DNA of 64,000 nucleotides from Hymenochaete sp. R1 (Eukaryota; Basidiomycota; Agaricomycetes; Hymenochaetales; Hymenochaetaceae). Shown here in pieces: positions 24,272 through 35,300 of this stretch. The position numbers and the translations under genes are program-made. Position 1 is the stretch's first letter. Each line of letters starts with the position of its first letter. The notes under the pieces were generated by a model. The model saw only the letters and a program-made list of their open reading frames with translations. It did not search any database and had not been told where the DNA came from. The stretch covers positions 248,001-312,000 of the forward strand of contig JAFREE010000006.1 of assembly GCA_019400425.1 (NCBI GenBank), given 5' to 3'.

Positions 24272-27200
24272 TTAATTCCCAAACGCGTACGTGCCCTCCG
24301 ATTGGGAGACGGCCGCGCCCTGCAAGTCGTTGGTCATATAGTATCCGGTGCCAGTGACGTCCGCGTTCGAATAACCCTCAGCACCCATCGTCGCTGTACC
24401 AGATGCGTCGCCAACGCCGGTCCCTGCGAATCCCTGCGACGCATCATACGACGTCAACGCATCGAGGCCAACGAGATTCTGCAGTTCATCCTGCAAGAAC
24501 GAGCCCTCCGGCGAATGGTTCGAGCTTCCCATACCACCCGCCGTCGCCGTCGCCGCCGCCGCCGCACCATTACCATACTCGAGCTGCGTCGCATACACCG
24601 CCGGACTCGACTGACTGCTCTGCACCGTCTGGTTCGCCGATGACGAGTAATACGGATGATACATGTTACTCCTCGTCGCAGCCGACGAAGCGCCCATCGC
24701 CAACGGACTCGACTCGAGCATGTTCGCGGTCAAGGGCCGCCTGATGTGTTCGCCGGCGCGAGCGATAGTAGGCGTGACGCTCCGGTACCTCCTGACAGGC
24801 CCTACGGCGCTCGCCAAGGCCGAATTCGCAAACCCACCGAGCGCGTGAGACGAAGGCGCCGAGTCCGTCAGTCCTTCCAGACCAAGACCGGCAGGGAAGA
24901 GCGAAGCGTGGTCGAATGTCTGTTTGTGCGCCGGAGCGGAGAGGGAGCCCGCCGAGTTCGGTGCCGAGAAGTTGTTGGTGTTCTGCGTTAGACCGTTGTA
25001 GCTGGACATGACGTAGCTACCGTAGCTCGAAGTCAAGTTCGGGTTCGAAGATGGCGCGCTTGAAGTGCTGAACGCAGGTGATGGATGAGATTGTTGATGG
25101 TGGCCTCCTGACGCGTCGTACCCATAACCGTATCCCATCGTCGACGTCGGCATAGAATTCGAATGCATATGTGATGCCATCCATGCATTCGACGAGTTGA
25201 CGTCCATGCGCGGCGAACTATCAGGGCTCAACACCAATCCCTGGTACTGCGTGTGCGGCTCCGACGAAGCAGCGTAGTACGCTCCATCCGAAGGCATCGG
25301 CTGAGCAGTGAAGCTCATCCCGAAGTGGTCGTCCTCGAATTGCATCTGCGACAGATCATCGACCTCGACCTCGCACTGGTTCAGATCATACTGCTCCCCA
25401 GGCGTGTACATAGTCTTGTCGACACCGTCCTCAACTTCTTCACCAACGATGCCGCCCCGGGTCTGTGCTGCTAATTGTTCGTTGGCAGCAGACCCGGCAG
25501 ACGCGTTCCCACGGGCATGTGTACGCATGTGCTGCGTCAAATTATCAGCGCGAGTAAACCTGCGCTCGCACACCTCACACTCGAACGGCCTGTCCAGCGT
25601 GTGCATCCGAATATGACGCTTAAGATGCTCAAGCCTCTTGAAGAACCTTCGACACGAAAGCAACGGACACACATACGCCTTCGACTTGCCAGGCGCGACG
25701 GACCCAGCCCGGCTCACATCCATCGACACAGAACGCCCGGTAGCGATCCCAGCCCCATACGGCGAGAACGAATCCGACACATGCCTTGTAGGCTTCGAGA
25801 TCCCATGCGTGCGCTGGTTCAAGAGTGCTAGATGCTGCGCCTGGACGATCCGCTGGTTCTCCGCCTGCCGCTCCGCCGCTCTTTGCTGTCCACCTGCACC
25901 ACCGCCAATAAGCGCCGCATCGAACATCGCAGCAGCGCTCATGTCGCCGTCAGTGTCGTTCACGACATTCGAGCCGACGCTCCCCGCCTTCTCGGGTTCC
26001 TCCTCGGACGCCGTCGCAGACTCGCGGGAAAGCATGCTCCGCGCCGTCCGTGGGCCCTTCTTTCTCCTCTGCTTGTAACTCGGGCTTCCCTCGAACAGCG
26101 AAAACATATTGAAGAATGGCGTCCCAGCCTGCGCGGATGTCGTGCCAGTGAACGTATACCCTTCAGCAACGCCCGTACCTCCTCCAGAAGTCCGTCGCCT
26201 TTCGTTCTCCAGAGCCAACGCCTCGTCCGCGAGCCGGACAGCCGCTTCGAGCTCTCCTTCTCCTTCCTGCGCTCCCTGCGCTTTCGAGAACTGCTCGTAC
26301 AGAGTCCGCTTCGGGTCATACGTGAACGAGTTGGCAGGCTCACCGACCACGTGCGTCGTCGGCTCCAAGCTCATCTTCTCACGCTTTAGGTCGCGCTCGA
26401 GGGCGTCCAAGAAGAGTCGATCGTGTGGGACGGAAAACCTGATGGCGGCATAGGATAGGATAGGATAGGATAGTCACCGGAGGACGCGAGTGCCGAATCG
26501 AAGGGAGAATGAATTGCATATCGATGTTCCGTCGTCGGAAGGTTGGGACGAAAACAGCGAAAACGTCGAGATAACGCAAGTCCGAAGCGGGGGAGGGGAT
26601 TGTTAAAGCCACCCAATATCGACCCGACCACGATTCGATCAATACCAATCCCGAATGAAGCATGGCGAGCGGTAACGACCCAAAGGTGAAACGCGAGAAT
26701 GCACCAGAAATGCGGGGTAACGAAGAAGCCCAAAAAGAAATGAAAGTGTTTCAAGTCAGTTCAAAGTTCGAAAGAGTTTCGACGAAACACATTAGAAAAA
26801 GATGAAATGATGAAACAGAAAATCAAAGAGCGAAAAGCAAGAAGATGAAACGGCAAGAAAAGGAAAGGAAAGGAAGCCTCGATCGATCGAGGTGCCAGCA
26901 AGCAGCGATAAGCTCTACAGCGCCCCGCCTGACATCACAGACACTGATAACGCTACCAAACGTAAGAGAAGAAAGAAAAAAAAGATCTCTGATCCCTGAT
27001 CAAGCAACAGAAGCTCGACGCACGGAAGAAGCAAAAGAAGCACAAGATATGGCGGCCGTTTGCTAATTGCAGGCAAGCTCAGCTCAAAGAATGAATTGAG
27101 AGGCCCCTCGTGGCCACCCCCCAATCGCCATCCGCCCACCCGCTACTCCTCCAGGCGGCTTCAGAAGCCTCTCTCGAAGCGCACGAAAGCTGACGCTTCG

Positions 27201-30200
27201 ACCACGGGGCCCACAGTTGCCCACAGTAGCTCAGACTCGTGGCCCGCCCGCTACCATAATCGGAAACCGCCACACGAAAGCGTGGGTTTCGAGAAGACGG
27301 GGACAGGGGGACAGGGGGGGTAGCGCCAATGGAGAGACGGGATAGCGGGATAGCGGGAAAGCAAGGCAAAAGACGGGAAACCCGCAAATAGTAAAGGAAA
27401 CTAAAAAAAAATAGAATAAAAATAATAATAGATGGTATAACTCACCAATAGAACACCTTTTGTTTCTTCTGCGTCCTGATGCACTGGTACTTGAACAGCA
27501 GATCAAGGAAGGGTGACTGTTCGTAAAGAAAATGAAGGAAGAAGTCGGTCAGCATAAGCGTTCAATCAACCCTCAAACTCGCAGAAGGAAAAGTAAAGGG
27601 CAAGCGAAATGAAACGATAAGGAAACTGAAGCACGGGAGCACGGGAGATCGTTCTCCCTACAGCAACAATCCAATCTCGTCACATCTCTCCCTTCGTCGT
27701 CGTCATCATCATCGTCTTCTCCTTCTCCTTCCCCTCCACCAAAACCCCCTAAACTAGCACATTCTTCTGACCCCAGAATCTGCGAGCCACTTTCGTCGCT
27801 CGAGACCCAAAAAACCCGGGGCGCTTCGTGCCTCGTGCGGAATTGTAAGAAAAGGCTCAATCCATACGCAGATTCGACAACTCCGAAAATCGCACGATTT
27901 GCGATAATGTCCGGGGCTCTCCAAACGCACGAAGAAGCGAAAGAAAACAAGAACCAAGAAACACGAAAATAATCTCACCTTCGGCTCCTCCAAACACGCG
28001 TCCGTACCCGGCTTCAAGTTCCTCAAGTCGGAGAACACGCCCTCCTCGAACTTCTTCATGTTACGTACCGGTCGGCCTGTATATCGTTATATCGTTATGT
28101 CGTATGATTATGATTTTGATTATAATTATGATGGATTACGTTCGTCAGTTCGTCGTGTCGTGTTGTGTGTCGTGTCATTGTCAACCCGTCGATTGTCGAT
28201 CGGAAGTCCCCCAAAACCACCATCATCATTACCCGTCATTACCCGTCATCGTTCGAGCGTTCCGTAGAGGCAAGCACCGCCGCGCGCGCCGGAGGGAGCG
28301 GACCCAAAAACAGCAACGAGAGGCGCGAGGACGAAAGCAACGCGGGTGGGCGGAGATTTCCACCGGGAACGAATCAAGACACCGACGATTCGGCCGTAAA
28401 TAGAAACAGAGTCAAAAACAAAGAGCCGAAAAAATGAAAGGAGAGGAGAGGAGAGGATCAAAGTGTGGCACAAAAGGGACGAAAGGAGGGTGTCGTCCAC
28501 ATCCACATCCACATCCACGGCCGCGGCAACGCCCAAGACCGAGCCCGATGAGCCACGAGCACGGGCACAGCAGCGAACACAGCAGTGAACAAAAACGCGC
28601 GCGCGCGCCCATGTGTACGGAGAACGCCACCCGACAAGAAAGGAAGGAAAGAGAGTAGGAGGGGAGACAAGCCGTGAGATGATGACGAAGATGACGAAGA
28701 TGATGATGAGCCGTGATGGTGGACGAGCCGCATCATAACCATACCATACCATACCCAAATCGAGTCGAATGCCGAAGATGTCGTCGTCGACGTCAAAATT
28801 CCCAAGAAAGCCGAATCCGAATCCGCATCCGCATCCGTCAGGTCGTGAGTCGAATCGAGTGTGAGTCGAGTCGAGTGAGCACCGCCCCCGTACCGGAATT
28901 AAAAAAACGAAGTAGTCAAAAATGAAAAGAACGTTAATTAAAAAAAAAGCGCAAAAGGGGAGCAAACCCCCAAAAGGCGTCGTCGACCGATTTTCGAATG
29001 TCGATGTCGCATGGCGTCGTGTGCGGCGCGTAGTGCGGTGCAGGTGTGGTCCGAACCAAAAACAAACCAAAAAACAATTAAGGGCAAATGGAGAGCCATC
29101 CGTCCGTATCGTATCCGCATGCGTATGCGTAATCCGTATCCGAATGTGGCCAAGTCACCGACATGCATATGATCATGTCCCACGCCCGGGTGCGAGGTAG
29201 AGGTAGAGCCGCGGGAACGAGGACGGGTAAAAAAACAAACCACCACCACCACCATCCATCCAGAGGGGGTTGCGGGTTGCGGGTTGCATTTTTGTGTATT
29301 CGAAATCGAAAAGAACGAACGCGTATGCGTCAGCGGAAAGAGGCAGCACAAACGGCGAATCCGCGTCCGTGTCCGAGTCCGAGAGATGCACCAAAATAGT
29401 TAGTTTAATAGTTAGTTAGTTACGTTCCAACGTGTCGGCGAATCGGCGTAGACGTAGATGCAGATGGAGGTGGAGGGAAAGTCGCCGGCGCCGTCGCAAG
29501 CCCCGTGCGTAGTCGTAGTTTGACAAAGCAGCACATTGTCCATCGTATCGACACCATCATCGTCGAAAGGAAATAGTATGCCCCGCCGTTATCGTATCGT
29601 ATATGCCGTGTCGTATATGCCGTGTGTGTCATAATGCAAGGAAACCATGAAAGAAAGAAACAAAAAAAAACAGTACAGTCAGCAAAACACGATCCTCTTC
29701 TCCTCATTTCCAAAAAAAAGAAAAAAAGAAAAGGACGGGACGGGATGGGAGAGAAACGCACCGAAGGCTTCGAACCGAAAGACGAGCGCGCGGACGATGT
29801 CGGTCCCCGTGATGTGGTACAGGCCGGACCAGAGCACGCATGTCACGTATTCGCCTGTAGGAGTTGTTGAAAACGGAGCGTCAGTAAGGAGCGTAGGAAT
29901 AGGAAATCGGATTTTTTTTAAGAAAGTAGAAAGGAGAAAAGAAAGGAAAGAGGAAACGAGTTGAGTGAAGATAGGTAGGAAAGCCCCGTCCTCGTCCTGG
30001 ACATCCTAAGCAACGTCCCATCCCACCCCACCCCCGGAAAAAAACCCAAACGAGAGACCGGACGAATGACCGAACGAGAGCAATTAAAAAAAAGCACGAA
30101 TCCAAACCCCGCCGGCTTGCACCAACCCGAATCCAAAAACCGAAAACCGAAAACAGCTTTGCCAAAAGGGAACAAAGCAGTATTCCGCACCGCGCCGCGG

Positions 30201-32398
30201 GGAGAGGGGACAACTACAAACACAAAGAGAACACAGACACAGACACGGACGGGAAATCAGACACCTAAGCTCTGAGCTCTGACGCGCCGACACCGACACA
30301 CGTCTCCCGGCTCCCTGCTCACCGCCACTCGCCGCTCGCCGTTCCCAGCAATGTGTACGTGTTTGTGAGCGTGTTACCCCTCCAACTCGCTCCCTCGCTA
30401 GAAGGAAGCTTCCTCCCAATTCAGCGACGAACGACGAAGAGCCTCGCTGTGCCTGATTCCATCAAAGCCCGACTTCGCGTGGTGTCAGTGCGTCGCGCGA
30501 GCGATATGCATATGATATGATATCCCGCGTGCATCCGTCCACCTTCGTGCTTTTCCCCTTGGAACTTATCCCCGAAAGACACAAACGACAAAAAAAAGAC
30601 AAATGAAAAAAGCGTGTCTGTGTCCGTGCGTTGTGTGCTCGGACGCAGAATGCAGAATGGGGATAGGGACGACACACCACGCTCGACACCACAAAAAAAA
30701 AGAAAAGACGGGAAGACGAAAAGATAAAACAAGCTCCAGATACGCGCGCGTCCGTGTCTGTGCTCATACGCCCGCGCCCGCGCCCGCATCTATCCATCTA
30801 TCCATCTACGCACCTCCGCCTCCTCCCTTCCCTTCCCTTCACTGTTGTCCTCTTTCCCCTTTCGACCTTCCGACCGAAAAAGAGCTCCCCGCCCACGCTC
30901 GCTCGTGGTCGCTCGCGTGGCAAACACGCAAAGGACAAAAGACAAAGGACACAGGAGAGGCCGCCGGGACCTGGGTCGCTTACCCCCCCCCCCCCTGGCG
31001 CTCCCGTCCCCCTCCCCCGCTCGCGTGGGTGTAAATTAATGTTTATGTTTTTGTTTCCGACTCCGGTTGTGAGTCCGAGTCCGTTTCGCCGTGTGCTCCG
31101 AGGGGTCCGAGGGGGTGGTGGGGTCGGTGGGGGTTGATTTGGGGAGTGTAGAGGAGGGATTGGAGGGGAGGGATCGGAATGCGAGGCCAGAGAAATTCAA
31201 AGAAAAACAGAAACCGGAAGCTCGAGGAACGAAACGAAGTCGAACAAAGTCGAATCCAAAAGAAAAGAAAAGAAAACACAGAGACAGACAGAGAGACGGA
31301 AAACGATAACTCACCAGAAGGCAACAAAAACCTGTTCAGCGCAGGGTGCATCGTCGCATGCGGCATACTCGGCGTTCCCTTCTGTCCTTGCACCATCCCT
31401 TGTCCTTGCGCCTGTCCTTGCACCATCCCACCCGCGCCTTCCATCCCGTTCCACCCACTCCCTCCCGCACCAACACTCCCTCCCGCACCAACACTCCCTC
31501 CCGCACCAACACCAACTCCTCCTCCACCCACTCCGGCAACACCCACTCCGGAGACACCAACACCAGAGACACCAGAGGCCCCAGCAACGCCCTCCTCATC
31601 CTCAACCCACCGACTCGGCGCCGTCGCGAGGAAGAACTTGAGCCTGTCGAGGTGGGCGAGCATCTCTGATTCTTTGTGGGTGAGGGGGCGGGAGAGCGGG
31701 GTTTGGGTTCCTGGGCCGGCGTTTGCGTTTGGGAGGGGGGCAGCGAGGGAGGTGGAGGGGGGGCCGTAGGGGTTCGTTGAGGAGGTAAGGGAGGAGTCGT
31801 ACATCGATTGTTGTTGTTGGCTTTGTTGCTGTTGATGTTGGTGTTGGTGTGCGTGTGGGTGGACTTGAGGGAGCGCGGTAGGCAGGGGCGAAGAGGCGTT
31901 GCTCCCGTCCGCTTCGCTCCCCGAGCCAGAGCCAGAGCCAGAGCCAGAGCCCATCTGCGTCTGCTGCTGTTGTTGGTGTGGTTGGTGGTGGTGGTGGTGG
32001 GAGGAAGGAGCTGCGTACCCCGACGAGAGCGGAGGCGGAGGGGCGGGGGTTGAGGAGTAGGTGCCCGTGTAGCCCTGGTTCTGACTCTGGGACGAAGCGC
32101 CAGCAGCAGAGTACGAGTGTTCTTGCCCCTGCCCGTGCCCGTGCCCGTGCTGAGCGAACCCAGCAGACGTCGGCGGCGTGTTCGTGTTGGTGTTAGTGTT
32201 CGAATGCGGGTGCGGGTGCGCATGGGCGGAAGCGGACGTGGGGAGCGGGTTAGCGTAATACGACGAAGACGAGGGCGGGGCGCCGACACCGGTACCGGCG
32301 GACGAGGAGGGATAATGCGAATGCGAGTGTGAGTGTGGATGGCGGGAGTGGGAGAGGTCGTAGTGAGAGTGCGAGTGCGTTGAGTAAGCGTCCATCAT
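24272..32398 (-). CDS. STE12: Ste12-type transcription factor (STE domain plus two C2H2 fingers)
   Basis: Target of the pheromone/filamentation MAPK cascade, controlling mating, hyphal growth and fruiting in fungi; nuclear. Five exons, + strand coordinates: 32398-31315, 29854-29762, 28076-27979, 27516-27446, 26438-24272; every phase fits, 1,170 aa. Introns are 1,460, 1,685, 462 and 1,007 nt. Residues 1-240 are His/Ser/Gln-rich. The STE DNA-binding domain starts at about 250 (LDRLKFFLATAPSRW), is broken by a Gly/Val-rich insert of about 95 residues, and continues FLLPSGEYVTCVLWSGLYHI, MKKFEEGVFSDLRNLKPGTD, CIRTQKKQKVFYWFSVPHDR, ALERDLKREKM. Two C2H2 fingers lie at about 703-757 (YVCPLLSCRRFFKRLEHLKR; CEVCERRFTRADNLTQHMRT), the type found at the C-terminus of non-yeast Ste12/SteA. 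About 410 Ser/Asn/Tyr-rich residues follow. ATG 32395, one codon later, is an equal alternative start. Confidence 0.95.
26450..26474. repeat. GGATA tandem tract just inside STE12 intron 4
   Basis: About five units of a 5-mer end some ten bases upstream (gene sense) of the exon 5 acceptor, so they sit where a branch point and polypyrimidine tract are expected. Confidence 0.7.
31438..31580 (-). repeat. in-frame minisatellite coding the Gly/Val insert of STE12
   Basis: Tandem 18-base units of the ACTCCCTCCCGCACCAAC kind (+ strand; 31470-31515), followed by ACTCCGG/ACACCA-type shorter units, translate to GVSGVGV and GGSVGAGG repeats. The unit is a multiple of three, so copy-number change keeps the frame. 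Confidence 0.8.
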
Positions 32399-35300
32399 CC
32401 TCGAGACTCGAGACTCGCGATGAGACAGATGGGAGCTGGGGGGAGATGGGTGCGATGAGAGATGCGACACGACACGACGAGACGCAATGAATCGAAATGA
32501 AACGAAACGGGTGAAGGTGAGAAGTGGAGAGGCGATACGAGGGATGGGTTTGAGTTGAGTTGTGAGAGTAGGAGAAAGAGAGGGGGAAGAGAGGAGGTTA
32601 GAGATGGGATGGGATGATGAAGATGATGATGATGGGCCGGCTGATAAAGTAAATTGTTTCGAGGAGGCGAGAGCGGAGAGCGAGAGCGAGACAATTAGAA
32701 ATAGAAATAGAAATAGAAATAGAAAAAAAGAGGATTAAAATGTTATATAAGAAGGAGGAGAGAGAGAGAGAGAGGCGTTCGACCGTTCGTTCGTTCGGAG
32801 GAAACGGAATCAGGACGGACGTCGAAAAGGAGAGGAGGGGGAGACTGATAACCGAGACTCTTGCAGATGATGACTATAATAAAAGAGGATATAGGATACT
32901 GTAATGACGAGGATGTTTTGGATTGGCCCAAAGAGGATTAACGGGCAAAGTGGACGGGTCGCCTAGCGTATACGGGTGGGGATGATGAAACGAAAGGAAA
33001 GAGAGAGAGAGAGAAAAAGAAAAAGAAAATTACAGAGGGGGGAGGGGGAAGGGAAGGGAAGGGAGAGAAGGGGGGAAGAAGCGATGGTGGTGGAAGGAAG
33101 TCAAGTACAAGTCTCTGTCTCTAATAATCAGTAATAATCAATATCAATCTCCTACTCGCTCCCTCCTTCCTCTCTGTCTGTGTCTGTATCGTTGTGTGTG
33201 TTGTGTTGTTGGCCGTGTCGTCCGTCGTCGTCCCCCTCCCTTCTCATCTCTGATCCCGCTGATTCCCACACAATCTCCCCCTCTTGATGACACAATCATT
33301 CCCCCCCTATCCCGATCCCGCTTGCCGTCTCTTGCCGAATATGTCTTCTCTCGCCTTATTTAGATTTCCGTCACAGATGAGTCACGCGTCACGCGTCACT
33401 CTTTCTCTTCGGGGCGTGATACTTTCCGGCGAGTGCGAGTGCGAGTGCGACAGTTTGATTTCATTTTTTTTAGGAGATCGCCACCAACACCTTGCTCTGC
33501 CTTCTCCAGATCTGTCTGTCCTGTGTCCTGTGCTCTCCGTCTTCGGCGCTCCTTTGTCAATTCATCTCTCACTCTCTCTGCTGCTCTCTGCTGCTCTCTA
33601 GCCTCTCTTGGCCCGGGTCCGTCCCATCCCATCCCTTCCCTTTCCTTTCCTGAAATTCCTCCTTCAATCTTTATCCTTACCCCGCTCCGGATACTCTACT
33701 CTACTCTACACTAGTACTTGGTACACACTAGTACTCTACTCTCCGAGTCTACTCCCTTCGAACACCTGAAACAAACCCCCCCCCACCATCTCATCCTCCT
33801 CAAACCTTATCTCCAACACTCTACTGGTTCTTCTCCTCAGTACTCCTATCTACCTCGCTGCATCTATCAATAGCTCTATCACCACCACCAAAAGCTCTAC
33901 CAAAAGCTCTACCAATGGCTCTACCAATGGCTCTCCCAATGGCGACACCGACCCCTTCTTCCACGCCTAGCCCCGGTAGCCCGATCTTCCCTCTCGTCTG
34001 TCGTCACCACTGGCAGCCTCGATACTAGTAGTAGTATTGATTAGTGACTAGTGATAGTGATGCCGACACCGTTGCTATACACAACCCGCACCCGCACCCG
34101 CAGCTCTCTCCCTCCTCACAGCTCAGCATCAACCCACCGACATCAATATCAATATCCTTCCTTCCCCCTCCCCTCCCCACCCCTCCCCGCCCCGTCCCGT
34201 CCCACCTCCCACGATATCGTGATTACACCCAGCACCAGCACCAACACTAGTTACTAGTACTGACAACCGCAACCGCATCCTATCCCCCCCCCCCCCCCAA
34301 TCCTAATCACAGGCTGGTTCGTTCGATATTAACGGCAGTTCTGCTTGCAAGGCGGTCTGCCAGTCGTACTTACTAACTTAGTATCCTTCTATCTTGTTGG
34401 CCGGGCTGGTGTCAAAGTTACCGTACCGTCAGCCTGAGTGCGCCGACTCCGATTTCCGATCGACCCACCGACCCGGCCCTCCCAACTCATCGTCAACGTC
34501 AACGTCATCGTCAGCGTCGTCGTCCCCTTTCTTCGACGACTGATAACTGATAACTGACGACTGAACGGCTTGCTTGAGTGAGTGTACGCCTACGCCTACG
34601 TCTACGTCGTTGCTCGTAAAGCAAAGCAAAGCAAACCCGTACCAAACCGTGCCGTACCGAGCCGAGAAAAGGCTTAAAGTGCGTTGCTTTACGCACCATT
34701 CCTTTTGGTTTAATTTTCGATTTTCGATTTTCGATTTTCGATTTGGGGCCCATGTCACTAGTACTCCGAGGCTTTACTTCGTTGTACCGTATCGTACACC
34801 TCATACCATACACCTCAATGACCTCGTTCCCCGTTCCTCGTTCCCCATTCATCTCTTCCAAACCGAAACACAAAACGCGGAACACACGAAACACACGAAA
34901 CACACGAACATACAAAGAACCACTCAAAACACTCGAAACACGCATAGCCAACCAGCTAGCCAGCCAGCCAACCGCTGCCAGTGGTAGCTCTAAACGCCAA
35001 TTCCAATTCCGGTTTTGGCTCCTTCTCCGATTCTGGTTTTGGCTCCGATTCCGACTCTGGTTCCGATTTTGTTTCCGATTCCGCTTCCCCGACTCTGAGT
35101 CCCCAAGCTGAAGCCCACGTTCAACTTCAAGCTCTCACTAGCGCCAGCACCTCACCTCACCTCACTAGCAATTTGTGGCGAAGGCCTTTGGAATTACCGA
35201 ATTACCGAATTATCGAATTATCTTCGTATCATAGCGTATCGTATTATCGTATCGTCGTATCGGCGTACAATTGAAATCCACGAGTCCCTTTCGACTCCTC

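Noticed and set aside
24302..26389. Several long + strand frames opposite STE12 exon 5
   Set aside because: Antisense shadows of a GC-rich coding exon; Arg/Ser-rich with no family.
28246..29070. Long - strand frames inside STE12 intron 2
   Set aside because: Skewed Arg/Ser/Val composition, no homology, inside an intron defined by matching phases and conserved exons on both sides.
31808..32332. Arg/Val/Leu-rich + strand frames opposite STE12 exon 1
   Set aside because: Shadows of His/Ser/Gln repeat codons.
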